A stretch of 64,000 nt of DNA, taken from NCBI RefSeq assembly GCF_027604915.1, contig NZ_JAJAQC010000010.1, forward strand, positions 62,001-126,000, written 5' to 3'. The stretch comes from Streptomonospora mangrovi (GTDB taxonomy: Bacteria > Actinomycetota > Actinomycetes > Streptosporangiales > Streptosporangiaceae). The notes below the pieces were generated by a model that was not told the origin of the DNA, made no database searches, and saw only the letters and a program-made list of their open reading frames with translations. How positions within the stretch are numbered: position 1 is the stretch's first letter; each line of letters starts with the position of its first letter. Positions 16,369 through 24,875 of the stretch are shown one piece after another. The position numbers and the translations under genes were made by a program.

Positions 16369-17529
16369 TCACGGGTTGCGGCGCGCTCCCGCGCCACGGT
16401 CGTCGTTGTCGCTCCGGTCGCCCCGGTCGCTTCGGGAGGAGGCGGCGAGCGCGTCGGCCACGCCGACGAGGTCGGTCCCGGCCAGTTCCGGCAGGCAGCA
16501 CCCGGCCAGCGGCGCCGCGCGCGCCCGCCACGCGGGCGCGATGGCCAGGTGGCCGCCCAGCGCCCCGGCGAGCGCGCCGGTGAGCGCGGGCGCGGAGTCG
16601 GCCAGCGGTGCCAGGCACGCCGCCGCGCTCACCGCCGGACCGAGCGCGCCCCCGGCGGCGCCGGTCAGTGCGAAGGCTGCGCCCAGCGTGGCCTGCGCCG
16701 CCGTGCCGTAGGAGTAGACGTGGTCGCAGCAGACCGCTTCGAGGGCCGGAACGAGGTCGAAGGGCTGGGCGGGCGCGGCACGCTCCACTTCGGCCAGCGC
16801 CTCACCGACGACCGCGTTGATCGCGCTGCCCGCCGGAAGGTGCGCCGTTCCGGCCGCCAGCGCCTCGGCCGGCCCCGCCCCGCCCACGGCCGCCGCGACG
16901 GCGGCGGCCATCGCGCGGGCGGCGCTGACGCCGTCGCCGGAGTTGGTGACCTCGGCGTCGGCCTGGGCGTCGTCGGCGGCGCCCTCGGGGTCGCCGGGGC
17001 GGGCCGCGCCGAACGCGACCGCGCGCACCGCCGCCGCGTCGTCGAAGAAGTGCGGGTTGTCGTGCCCGGTGTGCGGCGGGCGGGCGCCCCGCGCGAGGTT
17101 GTCCAGCGCCGTGCGCACCGAGATCCGCGCGCGCACGTCGGCGCGGCCGGCGAGGGCGGCGAACGCCTCGGCGCGGTCGGTGCCGATGCCCAGCGCCGTC
17201 CACGCCAGCCACTCGGCGTCGTCGGAGGGACCCATGGCCAGCGGCGCCACCGGCTGGTTCAGCGCGAAGGGCACCGGCAGCGTCGTGACGCGGTGCTCCT
17301 CGGCGAACAGGTCGAGTTCCCGGCCCAGGCGCCGGGTCCAGGGCGCCAGCAGGGCGGACCGGTGCCGCCCGGCCGGCCAGCCCACGGCGTCGCCGATCGC
17401 CAGTCCGGCGAACGCCCCGCGCACCCGGTCGGCGACCGAGCCGGGTGCGTCCGCGCCGGGTCCGCCGGTCCCGGTGGCGGCCTTCGGTTGTGTTCCGCCG
17501 CCGTGTGCCGGGTTGTCCCCCGTTGTCAC
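16369..17529 (-). CDS. ADP-ribosylglycohydrolase family protein with degenerate metal site (ARH no. 3)
   Basis: A 386-residue ARH-fold protein. GDAVG is present near residue 46. The first metal motif is altered to PSDDAEW (S102-D103-D104-A105 in place of TDDT), and in place of GRDAD the aligned stretch reads APLADSAPALTG, which keeps only one Asp (D311). Two or more magnesium contacts are therefore changed. It may be inactive, or may have another specificity or a scaffold role with its paralogues. The GTG start at 17529 has GGGGAGGA upstream. The extra C-terminal tail is Asp/Arg-rich. It follows ARH no. 4 after 102 bp. Confidence 0.8.
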   Translation of the reverse strand: MTTGDNPAHGGGTQPKAATGTGGPGADAPGSVADRVRGAFAGLAIGDAVGWPAGRHRSALLAPWTRRLGRELDLFAEEHRVTTLPVPFALNQPVAPLAMGPSDDAEWLAWTALGIGTDRAEAFAALAGRADVRARISVRTALDNLARGARPPHTGHDNPHFFDDAAAVRAVAFGAARPGDPEGAADDAQADAEVTNSGDGVSAARAMAAAVAAAVGGAGPAEALAAGTAHLPAGSAINAVVGEALAEVERAAPAQPFDLVPALEAVCCDHVYSYGTAAQATLGAAFALTGAAGGALGPAVSAAACLAPLADSAPALTGALAGALGGHLAIAPAWRARAAPLAGCCLPELAGTDLVGVADALAASSRSDRGDRSDNDDRGAGARRNP

Positions 17530-17631
17530 TGCCGATTCCTCCCCGCGTCGGGTGGGCCGCCGATCGGCGGTGCCCGGTCGCCTCCGCTGTTCCCGCTGGT
17601 ACGGCCGGCCCCTCGGGCGGCCGCACCAGCG

Positions 17632-18711
17632 CTATCCGCCGGGCGTCCGCCGCCCGGCGCCGCTTCGCTCTGCCTCGGCCGCGCGGTCGGCCGCCCCGGC
17701 CGCCACCAGGAGGTCGGCGACCTCGGTGACGTGGCGGCCCGCGACCGACGGCAGGCAACTGCCCGTCACCGGACCGATCGCCGCCGCCCACCGGCGCGGG
17801 ATCCCCGAAGCGCCGCGCCCCGCCCCCGCCAGGGCGCCGGCGATCGCCGCCGTGGTGTCGGCGTCGCGACCCATGTTGGCCGCCGTCACCACCGCCTCCT
17901 CCACCTCGCCGCCAGCGGCGAGGTAGGCGCCGAACGCCAGCGCGACCGCCTCCGGCGCCAGGTCGGTCCACGGGTAGTGGGCGGGCACCACGGCCGCGTG
18001 CAGGGCCGCGCCCAGCGCGGCGGTGTCGGGCGCCTCGTCGGCGGCGCGCACCGCGTGGGCCAGGGCGCGCCCGGTCCAGGAGTCGGCCGGCACCTGCTCC
18101 CGGGCCGCCGCGGCGACCTCGCGCGGTGCCGCGCCGGCCATCGCCGCCGCCACGCCCGCCGCCACCGCGCGGCCGCCCAGCAGCCCCTCGCCCGCGTGGC
18201 TGACCTGGCCCTCCAGCTCGATCAGCCGCGCGGCCTCGGCCGGGTCGCCCGCCGCGAACACCCCGTAGGGCGCCGCGCGCATCGCCAGCCCGTCGGACCA
18301 GCCGTGCAGGTGCCGCCGCCCGGTGTCGGGCGGCGCCAGCCCCCGGCGCAGCGCCTGGACGGTGCCCAGTTCGGAGAACCCCGCGCCGCGCATGGGCCCC
18401 TCGATGGTCAGCACGTCGCGCTCGTAGGCCGCCACCACGTGCTCGGGCCGCAGCCCGCGCCCGTGCTCGGCCAGCAGCAGCCCGATGAACACCGAGTACT
18501 CGGTGTCGTCGGTGCCCGCCGCCGTGCCGCGCTCGTCCACGGCCAACTCGGTCAGCCGCCCCCAGCGCTCCGCGATGGCCGCGGGCGTCATGTTCTCCGC
18601 CGGGCGGCCCAGCGCGTCGCCGCAGGCCAGGCCCAGCAGCGCGCCGCGCGCCCGGTCCCGCCAGGCCTCCGGCGCCGCGCCCGGGGCGCGGCCCGTGTCC
18701 TCACCCCTCAT
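17632..18711 (-). CDS. ADP-ribosylglycohydrolase family protein (ARH no. 4)
   Basis: A 359-residue ARH-fold hydrolase with intact motifs: LLGLACGDALGRPAEN, AGTDDTEYS (T67-D68-D69-T70) and NMGRDADTTAAIAGALAGA (D283, D285). Its start overlaps the end of the solute-binding protein gene by 11 bp, so translation of the two is probably coupled. This ties ARH function to sugar uptake more firmly than simple proximity. Substrate unknown; nucleoside- or ADP-ribose-like compounds are the natural guess from the family. Confidence 0.85.
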   Translation of the reverse strand: MRGEDTGRAPGAAPEAWRDRARGALLGLACGDALGRPAENMTPAAIAERWGRLTELAVDERGTAAGTDDTEYSVFIGLLLAEHGRGLRPEHVVAAYERDVLTIEGPMRGAGFSELGTVQALRRGLAPPDTGRRHLHGWSDGLAMRAAPYGVFAAGDPAEAARLIELEGQVSHAGEGLLGGRAVAAGVAAAMAGAAPREVAAAAREQVPADSWTGRALAHAVRAADEAPDTAALGAALHAAVVPAHYPWTDLAPEAVALAFGAYLAAGGEVEEAVVTAANMGRDADTTAAIAGALAGAGRGASGIPRRWAAAIGPVTGSCLPSVAGRHVTEVADLLVAAGAADRAAEAERSGAGRRTPGG

Positions 18712-20011
18712 CGGCGTACCTCGCCATCACCGCGTCGCCCTCCTCCTCCATGCGCCGCGCCAGCTCGTCCAGGCTGATCCGGTCGCCGAAGTACTCCTGC
18801 AACAGCGGCTCCGAAACCCGGTTCTTGAACTCGTCGAACCCGGGGACCTGGAGGTAGGGCGCCGAGCGGAGGTTGCCCGCCGCGTGCACGGCGACGTCCC
18901 ACTCGTTCTCGTTGGTCGTCAGCTCCGGCGAGGCCAGCGCCTCCTGGCTGGTGGGGGTCAGCCAGTCGCCCAGCGCGAGGTCCACCTGGTTGTCGGGCTC
19001 GGCCATGAACGCGACGAACGCGGCCGCGTCCGCCTCGTGCGGGCTCCCGGCGGCCACCGACAGCGTCTGGGAGGTGGCGCCCTGGTCGGGGACGTCGCCC
19101 ACCAGCGGCGGCAGCATCACCCAGTCGAACCCGTCGGGCGCCTGCTCCACGACCTGCTGGCGGGTGTAGACCCCGCCCTGGACCATGGCGTACTGCCCGG
19201 CGAAGAACGCGGGCAGCGGGTCGGAGCCGCTCATGCCCACCGCCTGCGGGTCGGCCGTGCGGTCGGTGTAGAGCTGGCGGTGGATGCGCTCCAGCACCTC
19301 GCGCTCGCGCGGCCCGACCTCCACGGTGACCGTCCCGTCCTCGGCGACGCGGAAGAACTCCCCGCCGAAGTTCAGCGCCAGGTTGAGCACCCGGTTGGTC
19401 GGGCTGCTCAGCGGCCAGGCCACCGCGTGCCGCTCGCCGGGCACGGTCAGCTCGCGGGCGGCCGCCTCGAACTCGTCCCAGGTCCAGGGCTCCTCGACCG
19501 TGGGGATCCGCACCCCCGACTCCCGCAGGATGTCGGCGTTGGCGATCAGCACCTGCGGCTCCTGGAGCAGCGGCACGCCCACCACGCGGCCGTCGATGGT
19601 GACGGTGTCCCACGCGGCGTCGCCGATGTCGGCGCGCACGTCCGCGGGCAGGTCGTCGCCCAGGTCGGCCAGGTAGTTGCGGTACTCGAAGCTGGTCAGC
19701 GTGGGCGACTCGTTGTGGATGATGTCGGGCGGGTCGCCGCCCTCGAACGCCGTGACCAGTTGGTCGTTGACGTTGTCCCAGCTCCCCTGCACGTACTCCA
19801 CCGGCGCGTCGGGGTGCTCCCGGTTCCACTCCTGGACCAGCCGCCGGTTGGCCTCGATCGACTGCGTCTGCCAGGCCAGGCTGAGGTAGCGCATCGGCTC
19901 CTCGCCCGGGTCGCCCTGGGCGCAGCCGGTGACCAGCACCGCCGCGGCCAGTCCCGCCGCCGCCAGGGCCGTGCCCCGCCGCCGGCCTCGCCCGCCCCTG
20001 CCCACGGTCAT
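18701..20011 (-). CDS. ABC transporter solute-binding lipoprotein (sugar type)
   Basis: A 436-residue extracellular binding protein of the sugar (family 1, MalE-like) type. The signal ends in the lipobox LVTGC with the lipidated Cys at about residue 30. Typical elements are the substrate-cleft regions YVQGSWDNVNDQ and PPDIIHNE, the EEPWTWDEFEAAARELT block and LPAFFAGQYAMVQGG. The ATG at 20011 overlaps the stop of the upstream permease gene (ATGA), so the much longer open frame is rejected. It delivers an unidentified saccharide to the two permeases encoded upstream. Confidence 0.9.
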   Translation of the reverse strand: MTVGRGGRGRRRGTALAAAGLAAAVLVTGCAQGDPGEEPMRYLSLAWQTQSIEANRRLVQEWNREHPDAPVEYVQGSWDNVNDQLVTAFEGGDPPDIIHNESPTLTSFEYRNYLADLGDDLPADVRADIGDAAWDTVTIDGRVVGVPLLQEPQVLIANADILRESGVRIPTVEEPWTWDEFEAAARELTVPGERHAVAWPLSSPTNRVLNLALNFGGEFFRVAEDGTVTVEVGPREREVLERIHRQLYTDRTADPQAVGMSGSDPLPAFFAGQYAMVQGGVYTRQQVVEQAPDGFDWVMLPPLVGDVPDQGATSQTLSVAAGSPHEADAAAFVAFMAEPDNQVDLALGDWLTPTSQEALASPELTTNENEWDVAVHAAGNLRSAPYLQVPGFDEFKNRVSEPLLQEYFGDRISLDELARRMEEEGDAVMARYADEG

Positions 20012-20862
20012 CCCTTCACCGCCCCGTCGACCAGCCCGCCGCGGAAGCGGCGCTGGATGAACGCGAAGAACACCAGGCTGGGCACCGCCGCCATCAGCGA
20101 CGCCGCAGCCAGCGGCCCCAGCCGCGCCACGCCCTCGGGCCCGGTGAACGCCACCAGCACCAGCGGCAGCGTCTGCACCCCGGGGTCCTTCAGCAGGATC
20201 AGCGCGAACAGGAACTCGTTCCAGGAGGAGACGAACCCGAACATCAGCGCGGCGGCCACGCCCGGCGCCGCCAGCGGCGCCACCACCGACACCAGCGTGC
20301 GCCAGCGGCCCGCGCCGTCGACCGCCGCGGCCTCCTCCAGCACCCGGGGGATGCCGCGCAGGTAGCCCCGCAGCATCCACAGCACGAACGGCAGGCACCA
20401 GGTGGCGTGCACCAGCACCAGCCCCGCCAGGGAGTCCACCAGCCCGAACCGCCGCAGGATCATGAACAGCGCGATGATCACCAGGATGAACGGGAACACC
20501 TGGCTGACCAGCACCCAACCCATCACCACCCGGTTGACCGCCGACTTGTAGCGCGCCAGCACGTAGGCGGCCGGCAGCGCCAGCAGCACCGTCAGCACCG
20601 CCGAGCACAGCGCCACGCCCAGGCTGCGCCGCGCCGCGCCCACCAGGTCCTGCTCGCCGAACGCGGCGGCGAAGTTGGCCAGGGTGGGCTCCAGCGGGAT
20701 CCACGTGGGGTCCAGCAGCGCCATCTCCTGCGGCGTCTTCAGCGCCGTGGACGCCAGCCACACCAGCGGGAACGCCAGGAAGACCAGGTAGCACACCAGC
20801 GCCGCGTACTGGCCGGTGCGGGCCGCCGCCCGGCGCGCCCGGGCCGCGCTCACCGCAGCCAT
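20008..20862 (-). CDS. sugar ABC transporter permease, MalG type
   Basis: A 284-residue inner-membrane permease with six helices and the cytoplasmic EAA loop (EEAAAVDGAGRWRTLVSVV), which docks the ATPase. The ATG at 20862 has GGGAGG at good distance and is preferred to the GTG at 20898. The gene ends by a 4-bp overlap with the binding-protein gene. No ATPase gene is present in the operon. In actinomycetes such CUT1 systems commonly share an MsiK-type ATPase encoded elsewhere. Confidence 0.9.
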   Translation of the reverse strand: MAAVSAARARRAAARTGQYAALVCYLVFLAFPLVWLASTALKTPQEMALLDPTWIPLEPTLANFAAAFGEQDLVGAARRSLGVALCSAVLTVLLALPAAYVLARYKSAVNRVVMGWVLVSQVFPFILVIIALFMILRRFGLVDSLAGLVLVHATWCLPFVLWMLRGYLRGIPRVLEEAAAVDGAGRWRTLVSVVAPLAAPGVAAALMFGFVSSWNEFLFALILLKDPGVQTLPLVLVAFTGPEGVARLGPLAAASLMAAVPSLVFFAFIQRRFRGGLVDGAVKG

Positions 20863-20911
20863 CGCCGGCCTCCCGTCCCTCGCCGCAGCGCGGCGCACGC
20901 GCGGGGTCGCC

Positions 20912-21850
20912 TCATGCCTCGGCCTCCTTCAACTGGCGGCGCAGGTAGAACCCGAGCACCGCGAGGACCACGATCACGATCGCCACGCCCATCGCCGAGG
21001 CGTAGCCGAAGAACCCGTAGCGGAACGCCTCCTCGTAGGCGTAGAGCATGGGCAGCCGCGTCATGCCGCCCGGCCCGCCCTGCGTCAGCACGTACACCAG
21101 CGCGAACTCGTTCATGTTCCACACGAAGTTCAGCGACATGATCGCCACGGTCACGGAGCGCAGTTGCGGCAGGGTGACGCCGGTGAAGCGGCGCCAGGGC
21201 CCGGCGCCGTCGACCCGCGCGGCCTCGCCGAGGTCGCGGGACACGTTCTGCAACCCGGCCAGCAGCACGATGGTGGTCTGCGGCATCCCCGTCCACACGC
21301 CCACGACCACCACGGCGGGCAGCGCCCAGCCGAAGTCGTTCAGCCAGTCGATGTTCTGCGAGATCAGGCCGAGGTCGGTGAGCGCGGCGTTGAGCACCCC
21401 GGCGTCGGGGTGGTACACCAGCCGCCACATCAGCCCGATGATCACCGGCGGCATCGCCCACGGGAACAGCGCCAGCGTGCGGGCCAGCCAGCGCAGCCGC
21501 AGGTTCTGGTTGAGCAGCAGCGCCAGGCCCATGCCCGCCGCGTACTGGAGCAGCGTCACCGTGACCGCCCACACCAGGCCGATCCGGAACGACGACCAGA
21601 ACTGCACGTCGTCGAGCAGGTGCCCGAAGTTCTCCAGGAACACCAACGATGTGTCGACGTCGCGGCCGGCGCGGGCGTCGGTGAACGCCAGGAACATCCC
21701 GTAGACCAGCGGCGCGATGCTGAACAGCACCACCGGCATCAGGGCCGGCAGCAGCAGCGCGTAGGCCGACCGGTCGGGCCGCCGGGCGCGCGGACGGGGC
21801 CGGGGCGGCGCCGCTTCGGTGGGGGGTGGGGACGCCGAGGTGAGCGTCAT
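20912..21850 (-). CDS. sugar ABC transporter permease, MalF type
   Basis: A 312-residue permease with a Pro/Arg-rich cytoplasmic N-terminus and six helices. The EAA loop reads LGEAARVDGAGPWRRFTGVT. The ATG at 21850 overlaps the TGA of lacI (ATGA), which shows that regulator and transporter are cotranscribed. It partners the MalG-type permease encoded 49 bp downstream. Confidence 0.9.
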   Translation of the reverse strand: MTLTSASPPPTEAAPPRPRPRARRPDRSAYALLLPALMPVVLFSIAPLVYGMFLAFTDARAGRDVDTSLVFLENFGHLLDDVQFWSSFRIGLVWAVTVTLLQYAAGMGLALLLNQNLRLRWLARTLALFPWAMPPVIIGLMWRLVYHPDAGVLNAALTDLGLISQNIDWLNDFGWALPAVVVVGVWTGMPQTTIVLLAGLQNVSRDLGEAARVDGAGPWRRFTGVTLPQLRSVTVAIMSLNFVWNMNEFALVYVLTQGGPGGMTRLPMLYAYEEAFRYGFFGYASAMGVAIVIVVLAVLGFYLRRQLKEAEA

Positions 21851-22881
21851 TGGTCGCCTCCTGTGGTCGAGGCGCGCACGACCAGGCGCGGCGCCACGGT
21901 GACGGTCCGCGCGGAGCCCGCGGCCGGGGCCGCGGGGGGAGCGCCGCGCAGGCGGTCGAGCAGCAGTCCGGCGGCGCGCCGGCCGCGTTCGGCCGAGCCC
22001 AGGCAGACGCTGGTCAGGGTGGGCCACGACACCGCCGCCAGTTCGGTGTCGTCCATGCCGACCACGGCGACGTCGTCGGGCACGCGCAGCCCGGCGGCGC
22101 GCAGGGTGTCCAGCGCGCCCAGGGCGATCAGGTCGTTGGCGCACAGCAGCGCGTCGGGCGGGCCGTGGGGGTGGGCGAGCAGGCGGCGGGCGCCCTCGGC
22201 GCCGGTCTCGCGGCGGAACCCGCCCACGTGCACCAGGCCCTCGTCCACGGGGCGGCCGGCCTCGGCCATGCCGTCGCGGAAGGCGGCGTCGCGGCGTTCG
22301 CCGGGCACCGTGTCCAGCGGGCCGTTGACGAACCCGATGCGGCGGCGCCCGATGTCGAGCAGGTGGCGCAGGGCCAGGCGGACGCCGGTGCGGGAGTCGG
22401 CGCGCACGTTGTCCACGGGGGTGCCGGGCGGCACGGAGCCGATGACGACCACGGGGGCGGCGGCCTGGGCGAGGGCGCCGAGCAGGTCGGGAGTGACCCG
22501 GATGGGGCTGATGACCAGCCCGTCGGCGTGCCGGCGGCCCAGCCCGCGCAGCACCTCGATCTCCTCGCCGGGGTCGCCGCCGGTGGAGTGCACGACCAGG
22601 CGGAAGCCGTCGGCGCGCAGGACCGGCTGGATCTCGCGCAGCATGGCCAGGTAGACGGGGTTGCCGATGTCCTCCACGGCGAACGCCACCTGGTCGGTGC
22701 GGTTGGACTTCAGCGAGCGCGCGACCGCGTTGGGGACGTAGCCCAGGCGCTCGGCCTCGGCCAGCACCCGGCGGCGGGTGGAGTCGCGCACCGGCTGGCC
22801 GTTGAAGACCCGCGACACCGAGGCGATGGAGACACCGGCGGCCTCGGCGATCGTGGTGATCGTCGGGACGGGCTTTGCCAT
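21847..22881 (-). CDS. LacI-family transcriptional repressor
   Basis: A 344-residue regulator. The N-terminal HTH (TITTIAEAAGVSIASVSRVF) and hinge helix (PNAVARSLKS) are standard; residues 65-330 form the periplasmic-binding-protein-like sensor with VVGMDDTELAAVSWPTLTSV. The ATG at 22881 is preceded by GGAGGG. As first gene of the operon it represses itself and the transporter/ARH genes through the palindrome at 22910-22927. Effector unknown, presumably the transported saccharide or a breakdown product. Confidence 0.9.
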   Translation of the reverse strand: MAKPVPTITTIAEAAGVSIASVSRVFNGQPVRDSTRRRVLAEAERLGYVPNAVARSLKSNRTDQVAFAVEDIGNPVYLAMLREIQPVLRADGFRLVVHSTGGDPGEEIEVLRGLGRRHADGLVISPIRVTPDLLGALAQAAAPVVVIGSVPPGTPVDNVRADSRTGVRLALRHLLDIGRRRIGFVNGPLDTVPGERRDAAFRDGMAEAGRPVDEGLVHVGGFRRETGAEGARRLLAHPHGPPDALLCANDLIALGALDTLRAAGLRVPDDVAVVGMDDTELAAVSWPTLTSVCLGSAERGRRAAGLLLDRLRGAPPAAPAAGSARTVTVAPRLVVRASTTGGDQ

Positions 22882-22909
22882 GCGCCCTCCCTGAGCTGCG
22901 CTGATGAGA

Positions 22910-22927
22910 ACTGTAAACGTTTACAGT
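22910..22927 (-). promoter_or_regulatory. LacI autoregulatory operator
   Basis: A perfect 18-bp palindrome, ACTGTAAACGTTTACAGT, centred about 38 bp before the lacI start. The central CG with flanking A/T tracts is typical for LacI-family sites. It differs from the AAGCGCTT-core operators at 5027 and 56678, so a different repressor probably serves those. Confidence 0.75.
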
Positions 22928-23458
22928 GGGGGGTGGTGTGAATCCGTGTGAAGTCCTGGTGGATGTGAGGCATCCAACACCACGGCTCGGCGGGCCGTCA
23001 AGTGGGGGCCGTTCGGTACCGAGCGCGCTCGCGCGGCGGCCCTCCGTCGCGACCGGCGGGAGGGGAGGGCGGGGCGGCGGGCGCGGGCCGGGGTGCGGAC
23101 GGGGGTGCGGGCGCGGGCGCGCGGGATGCCGGGGGCGGCACGGGCGGGCGGGCCGGCGGGGTCGGCGGACACCGCGCAAAAACGGTTCCGGAGCCGGTTC
23201 GCAGACGGCGGCGGGAAAGCGGTGAAAGCACGACGGAGAACCGCTCCGGAAATCGGCGGGGAACCACTTCCCCGACCGTGGAAAACGGCACCGAGGCGCC
23301 GTTTCGGAGCGGGGGGAAACGGCGCTGGAAAAACATGGCCAGGTATCCGGGAAAACGGTGCGGGATTCCCCGCGCGCGTTCACGCGGCCGCGCGCCGGCC
23401 CGCCCTCCGGAGCGCTTGGCCGCCGGGTGCGGGCACGCGTCCGGGTTCACGGGCCGCC
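22928..23458. other. intergenic region upstream of lacI
   Basis: This stretch separates the ARH/transport operon from the LPMO gene. It is simple GC-rich sequence at 23030-23160 and somewhat less GC-rich at 23160-23330. No gene or RNA was recognised. Confidence 0.4.
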
Positions 23459-23488
23459 CGGGTACCGGCCGGTCGGGGCCGGTACCCG
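23459..23488 (-). terminator. hairpin terminator after the LPMO gene
   Basis: A perfect 12-bp stem (23459-23470 with 23477-23488, loop of 6 nt) containing GGTACC in both arms lies 18 bp past the stop of the minus-strand LPMO gene. Confidence 0.6.
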
Positions 23489-23505
23489 AGGGGGGTCGGT
23501 GCGGG

Positions 23506-24030
23506 TCAGGCGGCGCCGACGTTGACGTCGATGCAGGCGTAGAACGCGTTCGCGGTGTCGGCGACGTTCCACACCGCCAGGATCTTCTGCTGGCCGCTGT
23601 ATCCGCCCAGGTCCACGCGGTGGGTGACCGTGGCCGGCGGCCGGGCGCCGCCGTCGTCGAACGAGGCGATCCGGGTGCCGCCGATGAAGTACTCCCAGGT
23701 GGAGGTGGCGTGCTGGGCGGTCAGGGTCCAGGTGAAGTCCACGGTCCGGCCGACCGGGGTGACCTGCCAGCCCTTGCTGTCGTCGTTGAGTTCGGCGAAC
23801 CGGGTGTTGCCGCCGTGGCAGTTGGTCAGGCCCTTGGGGCCTTCGACGCTGTGCGGCTCCCACTGGATCTGGCCGCACTCCACCACGCCGGCCGCGCACT
23901 GCGCCTGGCGGCTGGGCGGCGAGGAGACGTAGCCGTGGGCGTTGGCGGTGCCGGCGGGCATCAGCGCGAACAGCAGCGGGGTGGCCAGCACCACCGCCGC
24001 GGTGGAGAGGGACGCCTTCTTCAGGTTCAT
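23506..24030 (-). CDS. secreted lytic polysaccharide monooxygenase, AA10
   Basis: A 174-residue secreted copper enzyme for oxidative cleavage of chitin or cellulose. The signal peptide ends in GTANA, leaving H32 as the new N-terminus (HGYVSSPPSRQ), which forms the copper histidine brace with H107 in TAQHATSTWEYF. Cys residues at 45, 52, 71 and near the C-terminus, and the terminal FYACIDV strand, fit a single-domain AA10. There is no binding module. The ATG at 24030 is chosen because the signal peptide begins there (MNLKKASLS). Chitin-active enzymes with this short form are common in actinomycetes. Confidence 0.9.
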   Translation of the reverse strand: MNLKKASLSTAAVVLATPLLFALMPAGTANAHGYVSSPPSRQAQCAAGVVECGQIQWEPHSVEGPKGLTNCHGGNTRFAELNDDSKGWQVTPVGRTVDFTWTLTAQHATSTWEYFIGGTRIASFDDGGARPPATVTHRVDLGGYSGQQKILAVWNVADTANAFYACIDVNVGAA

Positions 24031-24875
24031 GGAAGACCTTCGTTTCTCGCGGCGCGCCGCGGGGGCCGGTGCGGGCGGCCCGGTGTCGGGGTCGCGGGCG
24101 TCGCGGTAGCGGGGATGGGTCGTGCGGGTGCGGGTGCGGAGGCCGGCCCGGCAGGGGCGCGGCCCCGCGGAAGCGAAAAGCGCCGGAGGGAAACCGCGCG
24201 CCTTTGCGAATTCCCCTCGATGGCGGCGAAGGCCGGGGGCGGCCGCGCCGCCCGGCCGGGAATTCCGCCGCCCGCCGACCCGGGCGAACGGTATTCTCGA
24301 CCGCGGAGCGATTTCGACGGTAAACAACCCCCCACAGGGCGTCAAGGCGGGCGGCGCGCTTCGCTCTCCCCGGTGAATCCCCAGGCCACGCGGTCGGCGA
24401 TGTATTTTCCGGCACTGAAAGACGGCCGGTCTTATTCCGCGTCGTTTCCCCCCGCGCGTTCAACCTGCGCCGTCACCGCGTTGGTCCCCGCACCGGTCTA
24501 GACCGGACTCTCTCACCGGTGCCCACTCCGCAGCGTCGGGGTGCGGATACGAGAAGTAAGGGAGTTATGTCTTCCGAGTAACACTTTCCTCAGGCTGGTC
24601 CAGCGGGTACACAATAAGGACACGATTGCTGTCGGCGGCACCGCGGCCGGGCGGGCGGATACCCGCCCGTCCCGCCGAGCCGCCGACCGCGCCCGCGCGT
24701 CCCGGTCTCCGCGCCCACCACCGCACCGCACCGCACCGTTCCGCCCGCCGCCCCTGCCCCACACCGAGGTGGCGCGCGGGCCTGGCGCGCGTGCGCCGCC
24801 GCGGCCGGCGTGGGCGTTCGGCACGCCTCCGGTCCGGCAGTGGGGCCGAAGAGGGCGCCCCCAGAAAGGAATGAC
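24031..24875. other. long divergent intergenic region
   Basis: This stretch of 845 bp lies between the LPMO and GAF-ANTAR genes. The part from about 24170 to 24620 is less GC-rich, with two GGAATTC/GAATTCC-like blocks near 24208 and 24260 and A/T patches near 24400-24440 and 24550-24620. It is likely regulatory; no small gene with protein-like composition and no confident promoter was found. Confidence 0.4.
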
